Assembly: GCA_050694015.1 (NCBI GenBank)
Contig: JBOGWY010000175.1
Location: 1 to 7,991 of the forward strand
Direction: 5' to 3'
From: JBOGWY01 sp050694015
GTDB lineage: Bacteria > Actinomycetota > CADDZG01 > WHSQ01
DNA: 7,991 nucleotides
In this document: positions 1-6,263 of the stretch, in pieces
Numbering within the stretch: position 1 is the stretch's first letter
Layout of the letters: every line of letters starts with the position of its first letter
Translations under genes and position numbers: made by a program
The notes under the pieces: model-generated
Told to the model about the DNA's origin: nothing
The model's input: the letters and a program-made list of their open reading frames with translations, nothing else
The model's database searches: none

Positions 1-196
1 GCCCGGCCGCCTCCAGGGCCTCGCGCACCTCACGCAGATGCACGATGTGTGCGTCGCGTTGGGTCACGACCTGCGAGATCAACACCGCGTCGGCGCGCTG
101 TTCCCGTACCGCCACCACGATCTCATCCGGCGCCACTTGCGAGCCCAGGTTCACCACCTTCATGTCGGTGAAGTATTCGAGGCCGTGGTCCCCCGC
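1..196 (-). pseudogene. kamE: Downstream part of interrupted kamE: cobalamin-binding (Rossmann) domain, cut by window edge
   Basis: This stretch has no start of its own but stays open in exactly the frame of the upstream kamE reading frame, directly after a TAA stop at 197-199. About 65 codons are visible. They match the middle of the beta-lysine 5,6-aminomutase beta subunit as I know it: AGDHGLEYF follows the catalytic lysine, then VVNLGSQV and AVLISQVVTQRDAHI, which belong to the B12-binding Rossmann fold. Clostridial KamE reads roughly MKGYAGHYGLERY here, so the TAA sits where a tyrosine codon (TAC or TAT) is expected. The only in-frame ATG nearby (161-163) has no convincing ribosome binding site. 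I therefore read this as the rest of one gene broken by a single-base nonsense change, sequencing error or recoded stop, not as a separate gene. The true C-terminus is outside the window. Confidence 0.75.
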
Positions 197-577
197 TTAG
201 CGCTTCATGGAGAGGATCGCGTCGAGCCCGACGGTATGTGCATCGGTGCCGCTGCACGCGCCCACGACGACCAAGGGCCGCTTGAGGGTCTCACGAAGAA
301 CGCGGTTCACCCCTTGGTACGACAGTAGCGGGAAGTCGCGCTCCTCGACGACGATCTCGTCCGGGTCGATCGTGTGTTGGGTCGCGCCGTACACGACGAA
401 GAATGTGAAGTCGGCGCCCATCCCTTTCATGTGAACCACTTGGGGCCGCGCGAAGCCCATCTTGCGAGCCAGCTCGAGGGCGGACTGGCGCGCGCGCTCC
501 GACGCCTCCATCGGGAGGGTGAACGAGAGCTGTACGAGACCGTCGCCGGTCGCGTCGCCGTACGGCCTCATCTCCAT
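197..577 (-). CDS. kamE: Beta-lysine 5,6-aminomutase beta subunit, N-terminal part (126 aa, ends at in-frame TAA)
   Basis: The beta subunit of lysine 5,6-aminomutase carries adenosylcobalamin and, with the alpha subunit, moves the terminal amino group of beta-lysine (or D-lysine) to the neighbouring carbon. The visible 126 residues hold the family's N-terminal dimerisation domain (RPYGDATGDG..VQLSFTLP, residues 4-22; DFTFFVVYG, 56-64). They continue into the cobalamin site TDAHTVG (111-117), where His114 would be the lower axial cobalt ligand (His133 in the clostridial enzyme). Lys125 corresponds to the PLP Schiff-base lysine (Lys144 there); the His-to-Lys spacing of 11 is kept. The normal protein is about 260 aa, but a TAA ends this one at residue 126, removing almost all of the Rossmann domain. 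As read it should not be active. The start ATG overlaps the kamD stop by one base (TGATG). A second ATG six bases on is possible, and no strong Shine-Dalgarno sequence is seen. It is the last gene of the operon in view. Confidence 0.85.
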   Translation of the reverse strand: MEMRPYGDATGDGLVQLSFTLPMEASERARQSALELARKMGFARPQVVHMKGMGADFTFFVVYGATQHTIDPDEIVVEERDFPLLSYQGVNRVLRETLKRPLVVVGACSGTDAHTVGLDAILSMKR

Positions 578-2172
578 CAGCTCAATCCCAGTCTCGTCGA
601 GAGCTCGTCGTCGATCGGGTTCACGTAGCGCGCATCGCGGCGGATGACACCATCGAGGCCCTTGCCTCCATCGCGCCTGCGCACGGTGTCGGCGAACATC
701 CCTGCCTCGATCGCCTCGAACATCCCGATCTCGGCAACCTTGCGGAGCATCTGGCGGCATTCCTCGAGCACTTGAGCGGCCCGTCGTTCGACATCGCCGC
801 CGGGCTCGAACCGGAGCTCGCCGGCAAGTCCGGCCGCGCCGCCGAACACGTAACGGGCGTTCTCGAGAGCCAGGTCTCGGTCCGACAGGAAGGGCGTGTG
901 GATGCCCTCCGTCATCATGCCGAGCAGGATGATGTCCTGGCCCGTGACCGCGCCGACGAGATTGAACATCCCGTCGTAGAGGAACCCTTGGAACACGTTG
1001 CCGGTCATGTGTTTGGTCGGCGGCATGTACTTCAGCGGAGCATCGGGGAAACACTCGCGGATCAGCTGTGCGTGAGCGAGCTCCATGAGGATCTGGTTGC
1101 GCTCCGCCGGATCGATCTCGAAAGCATGACCGAGGCCCATCTGCTCGGCCTTCAAGCCCGCGGTCAGGGCGAACCGCTCGTTGAGGAACTGCGACGCGAG
1201 CACCGTATGTGCCGAGTCGATCGCGTTCGCCGTCGTCAGGTAGTTGTCCTCGCCGGTGTTGATCACGATGCCGGCCAGGGCGTGGACCATCCGCGAGAAA
1301 TGCTGGTCCACGAAGGTGCGCTGCATGTTTATGTCGCGGAAGATGATCCCGTACATACAATCGTTGAGCATCATGTCGAGCCGTTCCATCGCGGCCATCG
1401 CCGCGATCTCGGGCATGCAGAGGCCGCTCGCATAGTTCGTGAGCCGGATGTAGCGCCCGAGCTCCTCCCCCACCTCATCCAGGGCCGCGCGCATGAGCCG
1501 GAAGTTCTCCTGGGTAGCAAAGGTCCCCGCGAATCCGTCCCGGGTCGCGCCGTACGGCACGTAGTCGAGCAGCGACTGGCCCGTCGAACGGATCACCGCG
1601 ATCACGTCGGCCCCTTCGCGCGCGGCGGCCTGGGCCTGCGGGATGTCCTCCTGGATGTCGCCGGTGGCGACGATCAGATAGAACCACGGCTTGGTCGCGT
1701 CGCCGACACGCTCGATCTTCCCGGCCCGTTCGGTGGCGGCCCGAGCGATGCCGTCCACGGCCGCCCGCGCCTCGTTACGGGCCCGTTCGCGCGCGATCTC
1801 GTAGTCGATGTCGTCGGGCCACGCGGGCGTGACCTCACCAGAAGCGATCTGCTCCGCGGTCGTCTGGATGTGGCCGCACCCGGTCTCGACCGCGTGCAGG
1901 AACGGGATCAAGACGCCGCGTTCGAGCCCGACGGCGTCGCGGATCGCCTCGACGACCCGGTTCGGGATCGGGATCGCTTCGGTGCCGGGCGGGCGGGTAA
2001 TACCGTCGACCCCGATCAACCGGAGGCACGCGCGCTCGATCGATAGCGTGGTGTGGGTGTCGGCGAGCGCGTCGACCGGGGCCGCGATCTCGGAGGCGAG
2101 GCGACGGCATTCGTCGAGCGTGTCGGGGTCCACCCGGAGGCGGCCGGTCGGACGGGCGAAGTGAGTCGTCAT
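577..2172 (-). CDS. kamD: Beta-lysine 5,6-aminomutase alpha subunit (531 aa)
   Basis: This is the large catalytic subunit of the adenosylcobalamin- and PLP-dependent 1,2-amino mutase that turns beta-lysine into 3,5-diaminohexanoate. It forms the TIM-barrel that receives the B12 and PLP held by KamE. The protein is near the family's usual length (about 515-520 aa). Conserved stretches I recognise include RSTGQSLLDYVPYG (195-208), YASGLCMPEIA (247-257), FRDINMQRTFVDQHFSR (278-294), PPTKHMTGN (384-392) and the C-terminal FADTVRRRDGGKGLDGV (493-509). Lys387 in PPTK is probably the alpha-subunit lysine that contacts PLP in the clostridial structure. ATG at 2172 is chosen because it has a GGAGG four bases upstream (2177-2181) and overlaps the preceding amidohydrolase stop as ATGA. 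An upstream in-frame start would add 38 Arg/Asp-rich residues unlike the family. The frame is intact. It belongs to the kamA-kdd-amidohydrolase-kamD-kamE operon. Confidence 0.95.
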   Translation of the reverse strand: MTTHFARPTGRLRVDPDTLDECRRLASEIAAPVDALADTHTTLSIERACLRLIGVDGITRPPGTEAIPIPNRVVEAIRDAVGLERGVLIPFLHAVETGCGHIQTTAEQIASGEVTPAWPDDIDYEIARERARNEARAAVDGIARAATERAGKIERVGDATKPWFYLIVATGDIQEDIPQAQAAAREGADVIAVIRSTGQSLLDYVPYGATRDGFAGTFATQENFRLMRAALDEVGEELGRYIRLTNYASGLCMPEIAAMAAMERLDMMLNDCMYGIIFRDINMQRTFVDQHFSRMVHALAGIVINTGEDNYLTTANAIDSAHTVLASQFLNERFALTAGLKAEQMGLGHAFEIDPAERNQILMELAHAQLIRECFPDAPLKYMPPTKHMTGNVFQGFLYDGMFNLVGAVTGQDIILLGMMTEGIHTPFLSDRDLALENARYVFGGAAGLAGELRFEPGGDVERRAAQVLEECRQMLRKVAEIGMFEAIEAGMFADTVRRRDGGKGLDGVIRRDARYVNPIDDELSTRLGLS

Positions 2173-3710
2173 GCGACCTCCGCTTCCGCGGTCGGCCACA
2201 CTCGTTGCCCCGCGATCCACGTGCCCAACACCTCGGTGTCGAGCATCTCGTCGGTCGACGACTCGATCGGGTCGCGGTCGAGCCACGCCAGGTCGGCCCG
2301 TTTGCCGACCTCGATAGAGCCCCGCGTGCTGGGGCTCACACCGTGCATGAGCGCGTGACCGCCGAACGTGTGGAGCATCAAGGCGACGCGGGGGCCGATG
2401 CGCTCCTCTTCGACGTGGTGCTCGCGCAGCGCCGCCATCTGGAGGAACGGGTCGAGCGGCGTAACGGTCGAGTCCGACCCCGCGCCCAGGATCAGGCCGG
2501 CATCAAGCATCGAACGGAACCGGTTCATCAGGCGGGCGCGATCCCAACCGATCCGCTCCGCGTAGAGCCCACTCTCGCCGCCCCAGAAGCGATCGAAGGC
2601 CGGTTGCACGCTCGCGCCGAGACCCAAGCGCGCGGCACGGCGGATATGGTCGTCGCTCGCGCATTCGAAGTGCTCGATCCGATGTCCCATCACTCGCACC
2701 GCGTCGAGCCCGACCTTGTCGGCGACGGCCTCCCACGTGCGGATCGCCTGTTCGATCGCGGCATCCCCGATCGCGTGCACACCGGTCTGCAACCCGGCCT
2801 CCTGGGCGGCCATGAAGAACTCGAGCAGGTGATCGTCGTCACGGTAGCCGATGCCGAAGACGCCCGAGCCGGATGGGGGCGGAGCGTCGTAAGGCTCACC
2901 CAGCCACGCGGTGTGAGAGCCGAAGGACCCGTCGAGGAAGTAGTCACCGCCGATCCGGGGCAGGCCGATCTCCTTCACGCGGGCGACGTCGTCGGTTCCG
3001 ACGTACGGGGTCACGTCGAGGGCGATGCCTTCGATGCAGTCGACGAATACCTCGAGGGATGCCCAGCCTCTCCACTCGACGACGAACATCTCGTGAACGC
3101 GCGTGATGCCCTTCGAATACGCGAGATCAACCGCGGTTCGCACCGCCGTGCGTTGCTCGTCGGGCGAGAGGTTCGCATCGAACCAGCGCCACGCTTCGGA
3201 GGCGGCCTGCTCGCGCAGGTACCCCGTCGGGCCGTCGGAGTCGCGGTCCACACCCTCGAGCTGGGAGATGTCGAGCTTGTCGAGCAGCGCGCTCGAGACC
3301 ACGCATGAGTGCATGTCGGCGCGCGATAACAGCGCCGGCTGGTCACCGACGGCCCGATCCAGATCGCGGCGCGTGAGAGGCGTGTCGAGAGGGTCTTCGA
3401 AGTTGCCGCCGTAGAGGATCCCCGCCTTCGAGGCGGCCCGGTCCGAGAACGCGCGCATGATCGTTGCAGCCGACTTCTCGCTCCGGAAGTCCATCCCCGC
3501 GGCCTGGAGGCCCGTCGCCGGCAGGTGGACGTGCGCGTCGCAGAAGCCGGGGATCAAGGTCCCGCCGCCGAGGTTCACGACACGGTCGGTGCGCGGAGGT
3601 TCACCGTCGCCGACCGCGGCGATGTTCTCGCCCTCGACCACCATCCAGTGCGGCTGGGAGTCGTCGGCGACGGCACGGATACGACCGCCTCTGAAAAGGA
3701 TGCTCGGCAT
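2169..3710 (-). CDS. YtcJ-like metal-dependent amidohydrolase (Amidohydro_3 family), 513 aa
   Basis: A predicted cytoplasmic metal-dependent amidohydrolase; no signal peptide is seen. The N-terminal beta-sandwich region leads to GTLIPGFCDAHVHL, with the metal ligands HxH at residues 60 and 62. Further likely ligands are His312 (GVHAIGDAA), His343/His347 (GHRIEH) and Asp413 (GAGSDS), and the sequence closes with GKRADLAWLDRDP, typical of the superfamily. Full length fits YtcJ/N-substituted formamide deformylase-like proteins (about 500-550 aa). In the segment GGDYFLDGSFGSHTAW, Asp256 stands where many relatives have lysine. The substrate cannot be read from sequence. Its position between kdd and kamD, coupled on both sides, implies work on a lysine-derived amide or N-acyl compound, but that is inference. 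The start is the ATG overlapping the kdd stop (TGATG), with AGG eight bases upstream. A GTG directly before it (3711-3713) is an equally coupled alternative that adds one residue. Confidence 0.9.
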   Translation of the reverse strand: MPSILFRGGRIRAVADDSQPHWMVVEGENIAAVGDGEPPRTDRVVNLGGGTLIPGFCDAHVHLPATGLQAAGMDFRSEKSAATIMRAFSDRAASKAGILYGGNFEDPLDTPLTRRDLDRAVGDQPALLSRADMHSCVVSSALLDKLDISQLEGVDRDSDGPTGYLREQAASEAWRWFDANLSPDEQRTAVRTAVDLAYSKGITRVHEMFVVEWRGWASLEVFVDCIEGIALDVTPYVGTDDVARVKEIGLPRIGGDYFLDGSFGSHTAWLGEPYDAPPPSGSGVFGIGYRDDDHLLEFFMAAQEAGLQTGVHAIGDAAIEQAIRTWEAVADKVGLDAVRVMGHRIEHFECASDDHIRRAARLGLGASVQPAFDRFWGGESGLYAERIGWDRARLMNRFRSMLDAGLILGAGSDSTVTPLDPFLQMAALREHHVEEERIGPRVALMLHTFGGHALMHGVSPSTRGSIEVGKRADLAWLDRDPIESSTDEMLDTEVLGTWIAGQRVWPTAEAEVA

Positions 3711-4711
3711 CACGTGAACCTAGCGAGTACGCGCGGTTCCTGCCTCACGAGGTCGAGGGCGAGCTCCGCGTGCCCTGCGACGTAGCCGTTGCCGATCGTC
3801 ATCTCGCACGAACGCCCGGCGCCCTCCGCAACGAGCGCTGCGGCGGTGAACGACGTCGCCATCGAGAAGAACATCACCCGCCCGGAGTCCTTGCAGGCCA
3901 GGATCGCTCCCCCTTCGCATCCCGGGACGTTGGCGCAGACGAAAACGAGGTCGGCGAGCTCACCGTCGAGAGCACCTGAAACGGCCTCCATCACCGCGAC
4001 GGGATCGGTGCAGTCGACGCCGATCGCCTCGGCCCCGGCATCCATGGCCGCTGCGGCCGTGTCCTCCGGCCAGCACAGGCCGAGCACACGGCCACCCCCG
4101 CCCAGCGACCGCGTTGCCTGCGCGCAGGCGAGCATGCCGGACTTGCCTCCGGCGCCGATCACTACAATGCTCATCCCGGGACGCGCGAGCTTGTCCATCC
4201 ACGCAGGCGCGCCGCACACGTCGAGAACGCCCAGGACCGCGGCCTCGGGAAGATCGTCGGGCACGACTGCGAAGTTCGCCGACTCGAACAGGATCGCGCG
4301 ACCCCTGATGCGCACCTTCTCGCTGTTCGGGTCGAGCTCGACGATGTCGTGGAGCTGGAGCGGCGTCAACGTGAGCGATACCAGGGAAGCGATCCGGGTC
4401 CCAACGGCCGGTTCGGTCCGCTCCGGCCCGAGCGCGCTCACCGTCCCGACGAGCATCCCACCGGACCCGGTCACGGGGTTGTGCATCTTCCCCGCACTCC
4501 ACACGATCTGCTCGATCCGGTGCGCCATCTTCTCGGGATCGCCACCGGCGTCCTCGCGGAGTTGATGCCACGATGCCGAGTCGATGTTGAGGTAGTCGAC
4601 ATCTACCATCAGTTCTCCGCCGACCAGGGGCGAGGTTGCGTCGAGGACGTCTGCCTGTTGTGGGAGCGCGCCGGGCGGGCTCACCGAACGGTGGGTTCCG
4701 AAACGTTCCAT
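3710..4711 (-). CDS. kdd: L-erythro-3,5-diaminohexanoate dehydrogenase (333 aa)
   Basis: Kdd oxidatively deaminates 3,5-diaminohexanoate to 5-amino-3-oxohexanoate with NAD(P)+, releasing ammonia, the third step of lysine fermentation. The protein resembles the clostridial and fusobacterial enzyme along its length: FGTHRSVSPPGALPQ (4-18), VDVDYLNIDSASW (36-48), the signature GKMHNPVTGSGGMLVGT (74-90), SLTLTPL (112-118), AILFES (139-144), a dinucleotide-binding turn VIGAGGKSGM (184-193), and FFSMATSFTAAAL (281-293) followed by IGNGYVAGHAELAL (306-319). Length fits the family (about 340-350 aa). ATG at 4711 follows the kamA TAG with no intervening base and gives the N-terminus typical of the family, although no good Shine-Dalgarno is visible, so translation probably depends on kamA. 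The enzyme is diagnostic: it has little known role outside the beta-lysine route, which strengthens the assignment of the whole operon to lysine catabolism. Confidence 0.95.
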   Translation of the reverse strand: MERFGTHRSVSPPGALPQQADVLDATSPLVGGELMVDVDYLNIDSASWHQLREDAGGDPEKMAHRIEQIVWSAGKMHNPVTGSGGMLVGTVSALGPERTEPAVGTRIASLVSLTLTPLQLHDIVELDPNSEKVRIRGRAILFESANFAVVPDDLPEAAVLGVLDVCGAPAWMDKLARPGMSIVVIGAGGKSGMLACAQATRSLGGGGRVLGLCWPEDTAAAAMDAGAEAIGVDCTDPVAVMEAVSGALDGELADLVFVCANVPGCEGGAILACKDSGRVMFFSMATSFTAAALVAEGAGRSCEMTIGNGYVAGHAELALDLVRQEPRVLARFT

Positions 4712-6127
4712 CTACGCGCTGGGAGCGGCGACCTTGTCTCGCCAGAATGCCTGGCCGGCCTCCGGCAACGTGTAGATCGGGTCGTAGTACTCGTAGCGGC
4801 GCTCGAGGGCCGCGGGGTCGTCGCGCTCGATCCCCGTGCGGTAGTTCTTGGTCCAGTACGAGATGCCGCGGTCCTCGTCGTACGCGTCGACCTGGTGCAC
4901 CCAGCGCTTGACCTCGAAGGGAACGTCGCACACGATCCGCGGCGTCGCGAATCCCGGCAGGTAGCCCATGATCGCGTGCTGAAGGCGCTGCGCTTCCGCC
5001 ACCGACAGACGCCACTGCTCAGCGTTCGGAATCATGTCGCACATATAGAAGTAGTACGGCATCACGCGAGTCTTATCCAGCAGTGTGAAGCTCAGGTCGA
5101 GCAGCGCCTCGGGCGAATCGTTTACCCCGCGCATCAGCACGCCCTGGTTGCGCACGTCGCGGAAGCCCATCGCGAGCAGCTTCTTGACCACGGACGCCAC
5201 CAGTGGTGTCAGCGAGTTCGCATGGTTGACGTGCGTGTGCACGGCCAGATCGACGTCGTGCTCCAGCGCCTTCTTCGCCAGCCGCTCGAGGCCGAACAGC
5301 ACGTCGTCCTGGAGGAAGTGTTGCGGCAGGCCCATGAGGCCCTTCGTCGCCAGCCGGATGTCCTTGATGTGCGGGATCTCGATGATCGAACCGACGAAGT
5401 CCTCGAGATGGGCGATCGGCAGGTTCGCCATGTCGCCGCCGGAAACCACGACGTCGCGGACGGACCCAGTCTCCTGCAGGTACTCGACGATCGCCTGGTA
5501 GCGCTCTTTCTGTTTCAGCTCGAAGCGATGCTTGATCACCTGCGGCACGTTGTTGCCGACGAGATCCATACGCGTGCAGTGCCCGCAGTACTGAGGACAT
5601 GTCGCCAGCAACTCGGCGAGCACCTTCGTCGGATAGCGGTGCGTCAGTCCCTCGACCGCCCACATGTCGGCCTCGTGCAGAGAGTCGCGCTGCGCGTAAG
5701 GGTGCGACGGCCACTCCGGATGCCGGTCGGCGAAGGCCGGGATCATGTAGTGGCGGATCGGGTCACCCCACAGGTCGTGCTCGTTCATCGTGTTGAGCAT
5801 CTGCGGGGGGATCAGCATCGACATCGTGGCCCGTTCCGCCTGGTCGCGCTCGATCGACGCGACGAGGTCGTCCGGCAGCAGCTCGCCGTAGACCCGCTTC
5901 AGCTGGTCGAGGTTCTTGACCGAGTGGAGGCGCTGCCACTTGGCGCTGCGCCACTCCTCTTCGGTGACGTCCCGGTACCCCGGGAGCCGCGTCCAGTCGG
6001 GCTCGACGAAGTCCCGGCCCGGCGGATAGGAGTAGGGCTGGAGGTCCGAGGCCGCCTCGGGGGCCTCGGGGGCCGCCGTCAGGGCGCGCGTGCGAGGGGT
6101 CTGGCGGCTCACTCGTTTAAGCGCCAT
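4712..6127 (-). CDS. kamA: Lysine 2,3-aminomutase-type radical SAM enzyme (471 aa)
   Basis: KamA moves the alpha-amino group of L-lysine to carbon 3, giving beta-lysine, using a [4Fe-4S] cluster, S-adenosylmethionine and PLP. The radical SAM motif is CPQYCGHC (Cys177, Cys181, Cys184), followed by Arg186, equivalent to the arginine that holds the lysine carboxylate. VSGGD (228-232) and LMRGVNDSPEALL (331-343) follow. Asp337 and Asp401 align by eye with the two aspartates that bind the substrate side-chain amine in the Clostridium subterminale enzyme, which supports lysine as substrate. The PLP lysine motif PGGGGK is replaced by DVPFEVKRWVHQ (401-412), making Lys407 the likely Schiff-base residue. 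The C-terminal zinc-binding cysteines of clostridial KamA are absent. ATG at 6127 is preferred because AGAGAGGG ends five bases upstream; a longer reading to 6265 would run through the intergenic palindrome. First gene of the operon. Confidence 0.92.
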   Translation of the reverse strand: MALKRVSRQTPRTRALTAAPEAPEAASDLQPYSYPPGRDFVEPDWTRLPGYRDVTEEEWRSAKWQRLHSVKNLDQLKRVYGELLPDDLVASIERDQAERATMSMLIPPQMLNTMNEHDLWGDPIRHYMIPAFADRHPEWPSHPYAQRDSLHEADMWAVEGLTHRYPTKVLAELLATCPQYCGHCTRMDLVGNNVPQVIKHRFELKQKERYQAIVEYLQETGSVRDVVVSGGDMANLPIAHLEDFVGSIIEIPHIKDIRLATKGLMGLPQHFLQDDVLFGLERLAKKALEHDVDLAVHTHVNHANSLTPLVASVVKKLLAMGFRDVRNQGVLMRGVNDSPEALLDLSFTLLDKTRVMPYYFYMCDMIPNAEQWRLSVAEAQRLQHAIMGYLPGFATPRIVCDVPFEVKRWVHQVDAYDEDRGISYWTKNYRTGIERDDPAALERRYEYYDPIYTLPEAGQAFWRDKVAAPSA

Positions 6128-6132
6128 CACAT

Positions 6133-6140
6133 CCCTCTCT
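6133..6140 (-). promoter_or_regulatory. Ribosome binding site of kamA
   Basis: On the minus strand AGAGAGGG lies five bases before the ATG at 6127. It decides the kamA start against an in-frame ATG 138 bases further upstream, which would translate the operator region into a 46-residue leader unlike any KamA. Confidence 0.7.
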
Positions 6141-6170
6141 CGGCCCGCATACCGGTCATCGGCAGCGTAA

Positions 6171-6204
6171 CGGAATATCGTTAGGTATTCTATGCGATAT
6201 TCCG
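6171..6204. promoter_or_regulatory. Perfect inverted repeat in the kamA/lrp divergent region, probable Lrp-family operator
   Basis: CGGAATATCG (6171-6180) and CGATATTCCG (6195-6204) are exact reverse complements separated by 14 bases. A third, related half-site GGTATTC lies in the spacer (6184-6190), so three GATATTC-like units are centred near 6176, 6187 and 6199, about one helical turn apart. The stretch is markedly more AT-rich than its surroundings. Multiple phased half-sites are typical of Lrp/AsnC operators, and the gene for such a regulator starts 60 bases away. Binding by that regulator is an inference. The arms are too far apart and lack a T-run, so a terminator is unlikely. Confidence 0.6.
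6186..6192. promoter_or_regulatory. Candidate overlapping -10 elements for kamA (minus) and lrp (plus)
   Basis: TATTCT at 6186-6191 on the plus strand and TAGAAT at 6192-6187 on the minus strand both fit the loose TANNNT -10 pattern common in GC-rich bacteria. They overlap almost completely in the centre of the inverted repeat. No convincing -35 hexamer is found for either. If real, a protein bound to the palindrome would block both promoters. Start sites are untested. Confidence 0.3.
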
Positions 6205-6250
6205 GATGAGATTCGGTCCCGGGGACTCCCCAGGGCCGGTGCCGATCATC

Positions 6251-6258
6251 GAGGAGGG
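6251..6258 (+). promoter_or_regulatory. Strong ribosome binding site of the Lrp-family gene
   Basis: GAGGAGGG ends five bases before the ATG at 6264, close to the ideal anti-16S complement and spacing. It fixes the start of the regulator. Confidence 0.8.
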
Positions 6259-6263
6259 ACGTC

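Noticed and set aside
197..199. TAA in kamE as a specially coded amino acid (selenocysteine or pyrrolysine)
   Set aside because: Those use TGA and TAG respectively. Tyr is expected at this position, so a one-base substitution or error is simpler.
772..2046. 424-codon plus-strand frame opposite kamD
   Set aside because: Same explanation: a compositional shadow of kamD, with no ribosome binding site or recognisable domain.
2173..2286. 38-residue N-terminal extension of kamD
   Set aside because: The extension lies inside the amidohydrolase coding region, is low-complexity Arg/Asp-rich, and the shorter start has GGAGG at ideal spacing and an ATGA overlap.
4349..6184. 611-codon open frame on the plus strand opposite kdd and kamA
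   Set aside because: It is antisense to two well-recognised enzymes. Its Arg/Val/His/Leu-rich translation has no family features and is what GC-rich third positions produce on the opposite strand.
6171..6204. Palindrome as a transcription terminator
   Set aside because: The 14-base loop and AT-rich arms without a following T-run, in a divergent intergenic region, fit an operator better.
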